64,000 nucleotides of DNA from Croceibacterium_A sp044506885 (GCA_044506885.1 JBIQKC010000015.1:6426-70425); one strand, 5' to 3'. Shown: positions 47,401 to 48,013, counted from the first letter of the stretch. Notes: generated by a model from the letters alone, not told the origin. Program-made: numbers and translations.

Positions 47401-48013
47401 CGATCAGCCGCCAGGTGGTATCGCCGCTGCTCAGCACATGGCGGTCGAAGAAGAAGCTTTCCCCGCCGGTGACGTCGAAGCTGTAGAGGTCGGTCTCCTT
47501 GCCCGGATTGGTCCCGCTGATCACGTCGCCCGGCGCGAACTTCTCGGCATCGGCGATGTCGAGCAGGCGGAAGGCATAGGCGCCGGTCGCATCGTTCACG
47601 CCGTCGACCGTCAGCGTGTATTGCCCGACCTGGAGGTCGAGGATGTTCGACCCGGCGACATCGCGTCCGTCCGAACTGCCGAAGCCGCGCGCCGGCACGA
47701 GTTCGCCATTGGGGCCGGTGAGCTTCCAGGTGATCGAATTGTTGTCGGTGAGCGAATCGAAATAGTAGTGGCCGGGCTCGGCGATGTTGATGGTGTAGGC
47801 GTCGGTTTCGCCGGGAATGTCGATCGAGGCGGCGATAGGCGGGGCGTCGGCCGACAGCAGCAGGCGGGGTTCGAGCGCCTCGACGGTAAGGCGGCTTCCG
47901 AGCATGGAGGAACTGTTCAACGCAGCGCGGTGGCGCTGGCGGACCGAACGGGCCAGATCGGGCAGGCGTGACATTCTCCGCGCGGCAGACAGTCGCAAGT
48001 CATGCAGGCTCAT
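11387..48013 (-). CDS. Giant multidomain LEPR-XLL surface/secreted protein (~12,208 aa)
   Basis: One uninterrupted frame of about 12,208 codons, encoding roughly 1.3 MDa. A basic leader is followed by the LEPR-XLL motif at residues 47-53. Then come 12 A/B pairs of PPC-like beta domains with three LamG and one lectin-like insert (about 55-3440), 17 CARDB repeats (about 3455-5650), mixed regions, two beta-propellers, nine Ig/cadherin repeats (about 7100-7960), an RHS-like stretch, and a dockerin (about 8521-8568). The C-terminal part has an alpha/beta-hydrolase (Ser9975), a metzincin motif (His10946), Ig, PKD-like, cohesin-like and dockerin-like modules, and a hydrophobic segment before a basic tail. 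There are no RTX nonapeptides, and on reading I found no cysteine after the LEPR motif. The start is uncertain: ATG 48013 has GGGAG 11 nt upstream; a GTG at 48148 would add 45 atypical residues. It is probably an exported adhesin/enzyme scaffold. Confidence 0.9.
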   Translation of the reverse strand: MSLHDLRLSAARRMSRLPDLARSVRQRHRAALNSSSMLGSRLTVEALEPRLLLSADAPPIAASIDIPGETDAYTINIAEPGHYYFDSLTDNNSITWKLTGPNGELVPARGFGSSDGRDVAGSNILDLQVGQYTLTVDGVNDATGAYAFRLLDIADAEKFAPGDVISGTNPGKETDLYSFDVTGGESFFFDRHVLSSGDTTWRLIGPDGEYVSGPSNFQDTSEFTLERTGRYTLAIEGRDSNTQAFDYSFTLARVEHLEETISAGETVTRELGGPGNSRSFDFTLANDTRLFFDALRSETGMRWSLTGPRGTVVDGRAFTSSDAGGGDPLLALVAGNYRLRVFADGDAKGAFAFRLLDAGGGTAVATGVEFGGVIGDGGVIDRLERRSGAPLDYSAMGAAENRAWRVGGSADLSVPDSPALRPGQITLEAWILADEDAGYESVAAKTGTTNWSNGYGLMQTPGGIRFFVNSWSDTFVEAALPVEVWTHIAATFDGSMLRLYVDGALASERAFEGAINHTTAPLAIGAAPGGNYLWGGSIDELRIWNVARSGAQIAAAKDAPVAASSTGLVGYWRFDEATGATAPDLSPTAALATQRVVPATETKMFRFQGEAGGHLFLDVLTSTGASLTARIYRPDGQLLHGPGSLADIDLVDLPQTGTYTLLVEGQGANTAAAQFTARVLEVVDQEATLTIGATTSGHIDPGSQTVHRFTLAAGRKLVFDTLSTASNLTWTLTGPRGVEVSARSFAASDSYDMFSGSVLDLPAGAYELRVDGVGDADTDYAFRLLDIASASAATLGDTVAGSLDVRETDAYRFTGAAGDEIAIEKIAGAGSGNAYLRVLDPTGRQVHGPVYFDGTTTLTLGMAGAYTVLIEPRYYVTAKHDYSFRISRTGNTPPPSLSTGAALTLGSSVSGTLASGSTTDAYTFTTTEAKRLYFDSLVSDFNKSWTLVGPRGVEVGPISFGGSDSWERSGNLAIDLPLAGTYQLRVSGTAGAYGFRLLDLDVSTPITVDNTQVDGALTPRAITSLYSFSGAAGDKIVLDMRTSADAAMRLIDPYGRQIFGPVSFADREFDLPVTGTYTLLIEGRSYNSGSTDDFAFSLSKVSEPAPVALTVNEVTTGALPAPGAMQRFTFTLAEPRLVVFDSLTNNSGLSWRLTGPGGAVEGGFHNADSLNRATLPSALLGAGSYELLIDGVGAAFGDYGFRLIDLAADATALAGNGEQTDTVLAPGNKTQVYSFEADAGETFVFDDLSDAGWAWMRVVDRFGRDVTGALGFDDRSFTTELGGTYYLLIEGRVSDTAAERAYRFVLDRPVDPAPAPLTLGATTTVTIARPTERTRLEFTLTERTRVYFDSLTSNTNMLWSLSGVTGSIASNNFYYSDSHEATSERVIDLAPGSYVLTVSGNGFTTGDASFRLLDLADASAIAMRQPVSGELSPVNETDVYSFGAVAGERYFFRQIQNASNVAVRIIDPDGRQVATPYSFGDIEFTAAKSGAYTILVEGRVWDTAASRAYSFALHDSTTTIQALDLDDGLGGPALRTGKIGNALAMTSHEEVRVENAALDLRQDLTVEFWVNPDRATDTWMPLIHKANEAGQRGYTVWLHSNGLIHVSSMRGSSNDTLETPSGAVQYGQWSHVAVVIERSTGEMKIYVNGELAASRTIVTADHNGSSDTPLYIGSTPEWDEGYRRLEGGIDEVRVWSGGRTQEQIQAEMNAGAPSDATGLVTRLSFDNLSAGNTTLEAVSGAAVQVRSDFDTLHGVVQGRLAQPGDQRIYTFTLDEAANLVFDALHDNNAMTVTIVGPDGIAVTRNMRNGDSREFGNANPVFRAEAGEYTLTVDGNGAASGAFAFRILDLGSATAIAKDSAVAGTIYGAGENYAYSFDVTPGERLFIDAQAFGAGADRAAFRLIDPFGRQVAGAVNFADLDTGPLMAGGTYTLLVEGRVWRDWPIDYRFAVYSMPQDAPTPIVLDGPNPDAPRVEPGKSGNALTLRGVDYVEVPNSAEISPARNVTLEGWFKLDRYTDTWTVLATKGNNAAAPVPYHLSVNSSGAIHALVGDSVGNQTAQTAGGAFTLGEWVHVALVSDRDNGQLKIYVNGAERASAAIRGNNAVQNDAPLWLGRTSEAASHLGMIEGAIDGLRLWSIARTQEQLIAGMATPASPGTAGLLYALDFESTALSGGAQLRGLNPNGVSGRIDIPGQTKSYSFTLAAETFALFDSLTDNSNFTWTLTGPEGPVVEGRRFDLSDSRDIANPALRLGPGDYVLTVDAANDVTGYFNFRLTDLASAIPLAMNTTVQSDLAPSNSTVAYKFAANAGEKFVFDAIDVGNEIWWRLVDPSGKDVFGSSGFSDLDNVEMPLTGTYTLLIEGRVSQNAGGRYAFRVAPVTVQSSALTIGERVDATVAAPGATHEYSFTLDSAKRLVFDSFSDLQFVNWSLRGPDGAVVTAREFRSSDGIDFSGNPVLDLRAGGYTLTVDGAGDFTGAYAFRLLDLGSATAMAPGSNYNGTFSQLGRETDMYRFTATEGMRFRLQSTQSVSGNNRWRLIDPLGQQVYGPTTFGDTGLLTATLAGTYTLLIEGRDSNTADAPYAFLFDVPLQPAAGGETAQNWDDANLPYVLVNRQGAQAQVLSGGPTGDFLRLTDTLATNVRNDIVFSVTGSGRQDQIAVDFDFRIERRPGQTTDPEGISVALLPVSLYGLAGPGHSTSTLPDAPGVLAVHLDPNQGSGDPNANHVQLHYNGVKLADFADPGLLLASGEWNHGQLLVERTDGGVLVSLLLKAPGGETVRPIDRYFIGGVELEAHRAMFSAFQGTAIGDQELDNIGVSMTPAATPMPALTLGEVVSGSVARAGGVYRYSFTLAEETPVVFDALTNNGNLFWEIEGPTQTGDARRFTQSDSWELGGNTVMNLSPGTYTVAISAAGANTGSFSFRLASFTEATELTLGEVETVTLTPGSRTAIYSFDAVAGQKLYFDNVSGSTEPYARLYDPAGNLVFGPNRMINDLEAPNLPLTGTYTFVVEGRIGATAPQTLSFAIHAMADTSAALTLGEIVESSIAAPGDKARFTFSLAQATRLVFDTLTDNNNISWTLTGPAGQIDSRTFQRSDSTWRTDSTAIFALAGDYVLTVDATGDVTGDYAFRLLDLASASALTLDAPTTGQLDPADSTQLYKFTGAAGDRLFFDSRSNTGNGQWRLLDPHGRLVFSSNFDSDVGPQELAKDGVYTLLFEGRVDGSGTLDYEFQVTRIADKAAGLTLGETYSGSLDQAHQSSLLTFTLDAPALINVDTLTNDAALSWTLIGPRGEEASRNFRNTDSYDFTANPVLNLSAGEYTLKVTNNAVDGRSFALRVSDLASATTITPGLPVNGTLSPGSETELYRFSADEGDRFFFDQQNLSGVSATWRLIGPFGQQLFQGAFSEVADFVIPATGIYTLMIEGRIYNAADVGTFGFNVFEVPESEPIVIDPAAGDAPDLVATELAVSSDGPIYSGGTVTLSWKTRNNGGEPAEGTWSDRVIVRNLDTNEVIGNFVIDDNGGTLADGAERLRQTTITLPAGNDGVGRISFSLALDVTNAVEEGNVAGSAETNNTASIEVTSALAPFIDLVVENVVAEPASGWAPGDTVTLKWITRNAGTLGTSGGYSERIVVRNTTSGQNFVVDTVAVAAALGAGASRESSYEIVWPEGIAAHGAFQFTITTDILDQAPEANEEGTAETNNATVANIVSAPDLTISNLAIAESEPSAGDTITLTWDETNIGNADTLAGWTDRVYVQNLDTGAVLLDIAAASLTALGAGQTRQKTFAFALPEGESSVGRIRVTVYGDRGAGGAAGTVREVASGHNAENNNTAFVNAEVSESLYADLRAVIVTAPASAMGGEEITVSWRVSNAGGVAAAGGWFDSVILSEDGILGNGDDIVLGTLARAASLAAGGSYNASAAFELPSDIGGEYSLFVVADAGGAVLEPDTRADNASDARAIVVTSKAPNLVADVVFGPAGTVSGGETFTVSWRVRNTGDAAAAGGHVDRIVLSADDTPSADDLVLAEVVRNGPLAIGATYSVSVPVTVNDGRSGQYRLILITDAGETVFENLAEADNIGVSTPIAFASAPAPNLVVESVTVPEGAVPGQAVEVTYVVRNTGTQPAEAPWTDRIYIDRDETVAGSTTLANVIRTFSLAPGESYEVKHTVTLPANLGDEEYHILVRTDANGQIFEGGAESDNDGASLELVLAHPDLVPSEVAHSGGANVESNSTIEVTWKISNQGTGPTLTGWTDSVWLSLDDTVGAGDIKLGELVAGSALLAGETYEGALTVTLPIDAQGPYKLIVRTDSGAQVIETSAGETNNHASTDIAVDLAPYADLEVSNVTAPALTIEDPARVTVGWTVTNLGTGAGAVSSWIDRIIVSRDDVYGNADDIVLGELAHEGALAVGESYDASVNLILPAGFYGRYTLFVRTDAADQVFENGSDANRGFLGGNFDVTPMPWADLYLQSVEAPATALSGGGISVQWTVGNQGPGLTSSASWNDVVWLEKLDGSGRVRLGNVNHLGFLAPDDNYVRTANFTLPEGISGQYRIVVEVPGATDPRNTSVPYEFVFTGNNSRQSDVIDITLSPSPDLRVKAISAPETGVEGSVIDVEWTVANEGLASAGGSWVDRVYLRKAGETGLGTLIGTYSYTGPLAAGQSYTRREEMRLPDKTSDRFEVTVITDATNTVYEHGGEANNTLVDDRAILVSVKPRPDLQVSSVTAPERVSAGATASIEFTVINQGLVAANGEWTDRVWLSLDDKLTSDDILVSSHQNQSALDTLEEYSTSSNTFTIPKRFRGTVYVLVQTDAGNAIDEWPNDTVQSNLTAHELYVDPIPFADLVVDNVVTVAQAFEGDSVEVRYTVTNRGAGDSDLGAWTEQIWLTRDKNRPHPGQGDIRLTTLQYTGGVLAVGEGYDRQLEITLPTGLESGTYYIMPWVDPYGTLLEDSLATNVNPDDPNEINSSNYRARAISIVGTPPQPNARAIAVDSVTADPTGAGGEPFTVSWTVSASGDVTSTQWIDRVYLADAPLLQDADNIFDLGQFTNLRPLDPGQSYTNSATFDLNPAAAGMYVIVRSTMAGDTNNLDNEKFVATQVTNAPADLQIVSVVPAAPGAPSYSGELTSVTYTVENKGAAVWSGTEYWADSVWISKDPTFIRGRAQKVATVIQPNEPLGAGDSYTRTVEFAMPPGVEGEYYVYIFVNSPDERIPEDIVRSGSNDSLRDNGFKKAAFELPQGNVGQAQFPVEYREPDLKVTELTLPETMAAGSTIEVTFKVENVGNRATREDAWTDRLYLSLDASLDEGDWLMSREASPGVIVKAEAEHKGVLAPGEFYYATAIVTLPFELEGEFHVIAMADSGPSESGIAGSTLSSRLKGVRGNADGKVREFQGEGNNTTSKAITLTPYAAPDLTVSAVSAPERVVRGQKFTVEYTVTNTGGATPALQSAWDDLVYISRDPYLDLTSDRFLGSVRHTGGLGAGDSYDVSIDLTMPTNLGTEAYYVFVVTDPARHNATGTVFELDEFNNARGTDDPLIIELPPPTDIMVTDIVVPGSREAGDPISISWTVQNFSDVVASGSWTDAVYLSSDATWDIGDKLLGRGNFSGSLSEGESYTLTLDTTLPGAAGGDYRIIVRTDVRNQLHEDVGDGNNTTASADALSISVEELRLGIPLTVDLEPGQERLYRIEVPPEQTLRFRVGANDDRSINEVFLRHDAVPTSAAYDATYTGPLAQELTAIVPDTEPGVYYVLVRGYSGPEEGSQVTLIADLLPLVVTDIDTDRGGDGKYVTTTIKGAQFHEDAIVKLVRPGIAEYEPVAWEVVDSATIVAKFDFTDAPHGLYDLKIINPDGSETVEPYRFLIERGIEPEVTIGMGGPRVILAGDQATYSVALQNLSNLDAPYTYFQVGVPELNYNEYVYGLKFLEFFTNVRGAPEGAEGSANGTVPWINLESITNTSGQLLTSGFLYDHPADGFAGFTFNVLTYPGLREMATKAFEAFQNRMQQVFPELDEILDEGEGALEEWWEAVKDSIEDKMPAARGVLDQLDFVGLFQQNTAVPSKDEIPFIPFRFHIVAAATSMTRAEFVAFQSQQARDLREAVISSDDAPPALLAIAADEQEWVDLYLAALEQAELLRDEAEIPPIRTQQHIVSLMATLASGILFGPAGNEIRSNGDLLSFFDQVRTLYGHQDGLMAEIDFMDPRQSERYVGEIPIPALPDFEDFDLGLDNETFFEAFRIFVPWMAFDQRGAGLPADFQINGPEPVDGDPFASLDFSQYFNAEGQVGRLASITGPQTLDTGGWLPASQELPYSVGFENAAGSGAWVNEVQIVTELDPQLDGRSFTFGDIKIGDISIDVPDGRKSFQTEIDFTATRGFVLRISAVLDLYQEPARASWLIQAIDPLTGEVLQDTTRGLLGPNDALGTGAGFVNYTIAPAADIETGERVNASARILMSGFAPEDTEVLSQAVDAEAPESRITAARIGSTDNFQIDWSVRDDNNGSGVKHVTLYVAENGGDFRIWQRKLTDASGTLVFEGEAGKTYEFLALATDVAGNREMPVAGVNAVDDGSSVNLGSLPGVPGTTPPNFGQPPAPSPAPSTNALFLAAEANIPSADPLTLPSEFDTVLSPFIGRAFATGIGQSHGGIGPMAIVETPDGDLLISGGANRGSIWRFDANGGAAGQPLAQLDVPVFNMAFDNEGRLWATSGGGALLLLDPETGAILDRFGDGITIALAVNPETGEIFVSTNSGIALFNPADGSFTQWSRDEDLRVGSLAFDNDGRLWAVTWPDRTQVVRFTDRQRAETMLTFDAPADSVAFGREGTALEGLMFVSHTSGTVGDNGLAQQGSELTMVDLATMHRVAVATSGSRGDVVHTTSDGRLLISQSNQVDVVAPAVAPTVVATNPPAGAQIALPQGFLSVTFDQDMFVGSADDAGSVLNPDHYALAGEGTGNAVLRSITYDTASRTAFLSFGTLLPDSYTLTIDSALTSQMGQRLGADYQTSFDAFDDISALVDLVFSNTRLDRLTGTISYDVTIINRTDGPITLPALLTIDPLAGFTGVPLNAAGQSGDGRWLIDLAGSLPAGGVLEAGESTTGRTVTIATGGTQRLSFVAGVVAGMPPNTAPAFTSEPPLEAEVGSAYSYQVVAEDAQGQAVFFGLLTAPEGMSIDSSTGLITWTPSSDAAALTSVVVEAIDTRGAISLQRFAISVTNGNHAPIFRDIPDLLLGEEGDAFVFQMVGFDEDNDPLTYWADNLPAGATFDSSTRTFVWTMGYESAGLYDVSFYASDGIEQTEKIITFAIREAPKPPQVTIPSEVVTREGDVMRFVIAVDAEESARLSFSSENLPFGMTLNQATGEVEWTPLYTQQGTYTVNFTIDDGATRQTFPVRISVLNANGAPVFQQLDGWQVFEGQHLAFTAFAFDPDNPYYLPWQRNAAGELVELGMFPPTVEVEVVGELPEGATFDPETWQFSWLPGTAQAGQYQITFRATDDGDGETPISTEIVVPITVFEQNLPPQIAEIENVSVEKGAVHEFTVNATDPEGLPLTLSLRNESPFRPLPGFVTVVDNGDGTASVRIAPGDNDRGDYTLIASATDQGENGAAPRTVSYTFVVSVESDNEAPVISHVGDTVAVVGEPMSVTIDVGDMDQDALTYALSGLPGGATISPSAVYGKAIVQWTPTAAQIGEYDATVTVTDSGNGIAAPASTTVGFKVIVRATNAAVQIAPVGDKDAAEGNALSFELRGQDPDGDTLTFTMTGAPEGATLDPISGTFNWTPHLDQAGDYTVTFTVSDGHSVSSETVVLRVANDNQAPTFVPLGMQLAREGTDLLFRVVAGDPDGDPVQYSVVRGLPAGALFVPGRGEFQWTPGYDQGGDHVVTFRAVDPSGAVSEMDVLVRVANINRAPVITEGFHAFTIGEEKSFVIAAADADSDDTLTYAAENLPEGATIDASTGEFRWLPGPGQGGDYVVRLIVDDGHTRTTRNILVRALLEPVPPALRIDLTPSFAPVPGQAVIVTPQADSLADIVELTLTIDGVAMTLDHNNRASFTPTAPGKYELVATARDADGGVATVTRQLKVRDPADTSAPVVALAALPGDVFTGLAGIGGSVTDANLDRWTLQLLTQDGAVVRTLASGEISIDGVLAELDARSLADGFYRLHLSATDISGRTTSETVAVELRSGADKVGRHTASETDFGGLLGTVPFELVRRYDSLAGDWSFLGLDVDVQTSVGSQRQLDGSWPGIKEGTRLYLTLPTGERAGFTFAPTVETIGSVTFYRPGWVADGDHGYTLTSADAQLRKIGASFYEVESGSAYNPAASIHGSKDYTLTSANGVSYTIDTVRGTVAIRSALGALVIGDSGVIGSGGDALLFVRNAMGKVERVTGPGGASIVYEYDEQGNLTAVRDLAEGRSVRYGYEGERLVLEIPSEGAGQKVAYGADGAVTVSDIEGDLATAASFAGQVVSGEIGLDGGASYAFTIRDSEIGLTEPGSVILRVVTTGDVSPSIPGATAIGSETVGNRTVSLFVIEEPGLFELALAGEGAYTLELGVAGDINGDGRVDGADSAALAAGGPATDVSGDGVVDATDRQLLAANYNFRANVSPVVAAELPDLLTHVDLPLTVDLAAVASDPDGDRIYYRILDVTGGTASITADGQGLVFRPDAGSSVVGTIRIVADDGFGSSATAVLDIAVSDAPLLAIDFVERALGFAYAGESAGVEVRGTFADQADVFLPFEYLSVSVDDPLVATLTANPEVIGLAQGSTILRASRGNVHAATVVTVGRPTEGRQVIADIMGIDAYPDTVTIVPEGGTRQVITQLGVSGEIFVRGTADGVTYVSGNEDVVTVTADGLIRAVGVGETVITVIYPYAEDRVLVKVAPPVEGPAVTLGEQGGVATHDGVTVAIGQGQVDGEATIEISALTEDQLGLPVPDWLEFAGAFDLAVSGDEIVGSVQMGVPVGDNASPGDEVFFFQKLLLPIGENGEEMEVWTIVDSGVVGEDGIARTASPPYPGMKLIPGFSDRAQTMVARAAQPTGAIRIDLEHIAKVAVAFSPILGIAAVGGVTGAVGALSMVPAAFALMAAPLGYEYVRMRLINDWAQTRTITEFDVFPNQDGQLTRIFPDLNLPDDIADDQPLITGAQTIVDSGGNATLAITGSNFVSSGLSSLALRFARVGFRMSEGTPPVYVTGLITHPDGAMTVNPNFDYSGTYESATLTVRVPKEVLLGAAEVFVERQDSTGNYTASQSITIENKTGFGFLGGSDEDGHTAVQVIDLTDFRADVDSTAIVNAQDKVVKRITLLDDDAPSVSAIYDTVVTADRSRAYVATTSGIAVIDAMTVTQFDVDAATSAIDMIKLPGDKSISTALAVDPQGRYLYVAGVGAVHVIDIRPGSEDFHKVVASITVNAPDAGKINSLAVTSDGRRLFVAVPGSGMIASTLPSWTQSGRVQGSIVVINVDEADIDEEATTYRKILTELAAGMEPFEIKATVDPTKLVYTARGDLQGGFHTIDIVMPEAISFQAKIDLRGPTSMKLNLDPVGIRTWPMTGDSAYYVGIIASRTGQLNDLDIRNASGVVVTPDLQWAFVADWAVPRQMYIDTALAVAFEDQHNWGSKVGIIKDPFGENPQLVAATTPVALGFLEDLEIDSTGTRLYANYRQSGNVAVFSIPGLIARVEALSSTTLRETPIDAFNVGAGMLPGSDPLPVVNLNPIDVTRHGRGLALQNSDALDLVSPTGLENIHDKEAGDSPLTFRWVIDPDLSPFGEFLRTSFFLSTLPSGQGLFPDDPIRDRTPVIDSKPSWRGDDSNPGRIYTALNLKPGKWKVDDNGHASFVEALDAGVYELEFSDAYARVLTGGQTLYWGVKVINNGARENASFRVAPKKIEAPYAGVTFLTHGFQLNFASRESFQQPIAFIELAGFISEASGGGAILMYDKNRGLWVDAYTGGIVTAAMMQSYAGQSVVLIADWVKESDYAEVGFAEAAADSLFAALMDLDSKSGGGILASPLHFIGHSRGTVVNSEIIQRIGYYKPGVTDIQMTALDPHDFNQPSLDIPLAKIIDFAQAGLAIYSAAALAVNTYTALSGGRLLFSILGWKGLSTTVLQTAKALGTGLISAADAAKYAYYLEKVQEFMNVLGIQTNPVQYADFLDPDVTVWNNVGFSENYYQTAADHLSTTPTPNGRNFGTVDLLRWFGGHGTSNGMAGFNEDDFGPGVLSYAAGPLLAGLAEEALTFGAGGPHSRVWQWYGGTVDTSLLEYQGATIYRRITDEGIRPRVMGIPTQDKYNDQPWYYVSPSKITGNVAERNAEANRQKAAPPTDRSDVSPNSPYEGSDILEGVGTGWYFSPAGGGAEFRPNVDLEPKDPLTYDNSDQKQPTQPTVQSVFNGNFEIGTRESLNVHLARIANGGKLPDGTGRFPLSYEIPGFSFHGGNGFIMDFSSLTDYWSSVGATISGLEVLETLDIGGLFTVNVDPQSNLKESLVVMWENFFDTHFALFNDIRMGKFPVPTPGRVTSWLASTVVGWYNKTAGEQTELALKALRSAEKVYEANTQFVAPAINNMLNSIADKTGLPRFVFGEGTDSESSLNRLKKYVSDAIRNHFDKLFPSNLAMGTDHKLIMGGAAALDVLASNFLPGAEDRSVQIREAFVSGSRELVLSVLDSYLPAGTVLTAYEQKILDAALEAMDPLVGSSEIVKLISKYANAASDFAGTLREAIRSVLPGLDSVTHNFTYVPTDKDYLTFEIIKPFMLSAGTTVTVSFAAPGMAPIEAQVAGTPAGTTAIDLGTGFFSKMEYSVVVPDEYKGRSVSITITHSGTQPDAEFKEALADVEAMGVVTEGVAALSSAVSQLFLLDNIRFTPLAAVNGVLPGSPLLASEQASETFGGEPLTHEEIRGLIDHAVNLWVQAGLDAERAGRLQRVAIELRDLPDNALAVFEGDTLYFDPTAAGHGWFVDFSPEDSSEFAGDGYRLTAEAGSGAELGYDLLTVITHEMGHALGLLDLPGTASSLMAGELTAGTRVLPQAGDVPVLPVTASEDGTGASGDATVTLTGTAPTPFSVDAPGASTLTLGSPAVDPLLNGDFAAHAGWSLVGSASVSGGAGVLAEDGRFLSSLRQGFAVPVGAESISFRILSAALGSTANLPPDAFEVALIDPVTGESLFAALGGLDLSDSLFNLQADGTVYLAPGVTISGDPLTEEVVVTISLAGADTSNGALLSFDLIGQGALDSLVIVDDIMFGGDINTPPVARDDIVGGDEDSSISIDLLANDDDVDGDQLAVTILTGPTSGTLIPPDEPGGAWTYIPDADFFGSDSFTYSVTDNINAPSTATVHITVDAVNDAPVLTRPADRSAADGEAVDFMLVASDVDDAQDALTFSLVSGPAGASVTADGRFTWGAAGSGDQAIVVRVTDAAGASADATFTITVTVAGNVAPVFDPIADRNVSEGAELTFALTATDADDDAADLVYTMIDGPAGATVSPDGTFRWVATDDSATQTVTVRVTDPDGAFDQVTFAIAVALDPDNSAPTLAEIADRTVAQGDVLILALEGSDAEDDADALTYSLVSGPAGATISASGQFSWQAGVDLGDQMVTVRVTDSGGFIAERSFTITVVAADNLPPVLAPIADLSVDEGETVSLQLSATDPDGADEDLRWTLVAGPAGATLSETGLLTWLAADGDMTVSFTIRVTDGDGRLTSQTFTVTVADVAPTLDVDGPAQSYVGGSYTVLLDLADPGDDTPIEWVIDWGDGTAPTTVAGNATQATHSYAVTGDFTVRATLRNEDGTFAAGPLDVSVSLAPPLTVTGTRIVDGAIHIDFSGVLDPSAATPDAVSLTGALVGAVTTTLTFDADGRGLVLSRADGRPLQYDDYELVLSDQGFLNIGGLLLDGDADGIAGGDYGVSMVFSAATAGSAVMPDFMRGPGEHVDVPEEDAAGLQVRFASDGGVRTLTFTVAWDPALLRVDGVTAGPDMPAGAAWTWTIEDAPGGQSLVRIAIVSDAPIAAGLRTLVSLDATVPESAPYGSSEILTLSVETINNAAPAATQDDEALHLVGYRGDVDADRKLTLMDLWLTTRVALGWDREFSAWAGAPPSLVTDLRDYRPFGNELRPDVEGPRDAIGLHRSESAPAAEFPPIEYGLEEAVATWAGSIWATETPPAPEQTEGEEAQPSAEAAPAEAPSAAARQPAPAAAPVAAVTVEMDGVPLSLSGVGPGPQGDDSLLAGADGGLLDSALFAIALPAIRNVPATGKRARRRKDRKETAR
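11935..12016 (-). other. C-terminal dockerin-like segment of the giant protein
   Basis: The encoded YRGDVDADRKLTLMDLW has the Asp/Asn-x-Asp-x-D spacing and following hydrophobic helix of a dockerin calcium loop. Only one clear loop is visible, so it is either a half-dockerin or degenerate. It follows the cohesin-like domain directly. Confidence 0.5.
12065..12415 (-). other. Cohesin-like domain of the giant protein
   Basis: About 115 residues (LQVRFASDGGVRTLTFTVAW, DPALLRVDGVTAG, ..., VSLDATVPESAP) with the beta-sandwich pattern of cohesin-type domains seen in scaffold and adhesin proteins. Together with the downstream dockerin-like loop and the dockerin at 22310-22453, this gives a potential self-assembling pair in one polypeptide. 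Confidence 0.5.
12778..13035 (-). other. PKD-like domain of the giant protein
   Basis: The encoded IEWVIDWGDGT followed by THSYAVTGDFTVRATL is the WxWGDGT...HxYxxxGxYxVxL signature of PKD beta-sandwich domains, common in extracellular proteins. Confidence 0.7.
13040..14432 (-). repeat. C-terminal cadherin/Ig-like repeats of the giant protein
   Basis: One cadherin/VCBS-like unit (NTPPVARDD ... FTYSVTDN) is followed by four ~92-aa Ig/cadherin-like units. Each starts with a Pro-containing linker (APVFDPIADR, APTLAEIADR, PPVLAPIADL) and carries the SGPAGA-type turn and VTVRVTDxxG strand. Many D-x-D motifs suggest calcium binding. Confidence 0.75.
15095..15525 (-). other. Metzincin-like metalloprotease domain inside the giant protein
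   Basis: About 140 residues containing VITHEMGHALGLLD, the extended zinc motif HExxHxxGxxD (His10946, Glu10947, His10950, with Asp10956 at the usual third-ligand position). The SLMAG that follows could provide the Met-turn. The upstream part (LYFDPTAAGHGWFVD) resembles matrixin-like domains. The catalytic residues look intact. Confidence 0.7.
17365..18475 (-). other. Alpha/beta-hydrolase (lipase/esterase-like) domain inside the giant protein
   Basis: About 370 residues with a FLTHGFQ oxyanion-loop strand, the nucleophile elbow FIGHSRGT (Ser9975 in G-x-S-x-G), a candidate acid in ALDPHDF and a candidate base in PHSRVWQWYGG. A hydrophobic helical insert (LAIYSAAALAVNTYTAL) could be a lid. The order of Ser, Asp and His fits the fold; the substrate is unknown. 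Confidence 0.7.
19105..20315 (-). other. Second beta-propeller-like region of the giant protein
   Basis: Repeated blades of YVTN/lactonase type, for example ADRSRAYVATTSGIAVIDA, DPQGRYLYVAGVGAVHVID and TSDGRRLFVAVPGSGM, with the usual ~45-residue spacing. It is probably a binding module. Confidence 0.6.
22310..22453 (-). other. Dockerin type I module inside the giant protein
   Basis: Two calcium loops in tandem, GDINGDGRVDGADSAAL and TDVSGDGVVDATDRQLL, separated by about 22 residues. This is the complete two-loop arrangement of a type I dockerin. Confidence 0.8.
22725..23520 (-). other. RHS-like segment inside the giant protein
   Basis: The segment starts with FELVRRYDSLAGDWSFLGLD and contains GAGASIVYEYDEQGNL-type YD turns (VYEYDEQGNLTAVRDLAEGR, VRYGYEGERLVLE). 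This is the N-terminal cap and first strands typical of RHS/YD-repeat proteins. Only a few YD turns are present, so a full RHS cocoon is not formed. Confidence 0.6.
24130..26715 (-). repeat. Nine tandem Ig/cadherin-like repeats of the giant protein
   Basis: Nine units of about 85-115 residues, each beginning with a Pro-containing linker (NTAPAFTSEPP, NHAPIFRDIP, NLPPQIAEIE, DNQAPTFVPL). Each contains an LPxGATxDxxTGxFxWxP core and ends in a TFTVSDG-type strand. This is the He_PIG/cadherin-like pattern of bacterial surface proteins. Confidence 0.85.
27395..28175 (-). other. First beta-propeller-like region of the giant protein
   Basis: Blade-like repeats IVETPDGDLLISGG, MAFDNEGRLWATSGG, VNPETGEIFVSTNSG and LAFDNDGRLWAVTWP at regular spacing, as in NHL/SMP-30-type propellers. 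Confidence 0.65.
31060..37655 (-). repeat. 17 tandem CARDB-like repeats of the giant protein
   Basis: Seventeen units of about 115-150 residues can be counted. Each starts with PDLxVxxVxxP, carries a GxxxxVxWxVxNxG core, then WxDRVYLSxD, and ends with a xYxxxVxTDxxNxVxE strand. CARDB domains are adhesion-related beta-sandwiches. The array occupies about 2,200 residues without other domains in between. Confidence 0.85.
39560..40235 (-). other. L-type-lectin-like domain of the giant protein
   Basis: About 220 residues between two PPC pairs with a concanavalin-like strand pattern: IAVDFDFRIERR, GVLAVHLDPNQGSGDPNANH, VQLHYNGVKLADF and HGQLLVERTDGGVLVSLLL. This is a carbohydrate-binding fold by pattern only. 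Confidence 0.55.
41573..42084 (-). other. LamG-like domain 3 of the giant protein
   Basis: The encoded VTLEGWFKLD, WVHVALVSDRDNGQLKIYVNG and IDGLRLWSIARTQEQ are the classic strands of the LamG/concanavalin fold. Confidence 0.8.
42893..43405 (-). other. LamG-like domain 2 of the giant protein
   Basis: The encoded LTVEFWVNPD, WSHVAVVIERSTGEMKIYVNG and IDEVRVWSGGRTQEQ follow the LamG strand pattern. Confidence 0.8.
46345..46803 (-). other. LamG-like domain 1 of the giant protein
   Basis: The encoded ITLEAWILADE, WTHIAATFDGSMLRLYVDG and IDELRIWNVARSGAQ follow the LamG strand pattern. Confidence 0.8.
47855..47875 (-). other. LEPR-XLL motif in the N-terminal leader of the giant protein
   Basis: Residues 47-53 read LEPRLLL, within VEALEPRLLLSAD. 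LEPR-XLL is a named N-terminal motif of very large bacterial surface proteins. It follows about 45 basic residues lacking a Sec signal peptide's hydrophobic core, and is followed directly by the first PPC unit. A role as export signal is an inference. Confidence 0.85.
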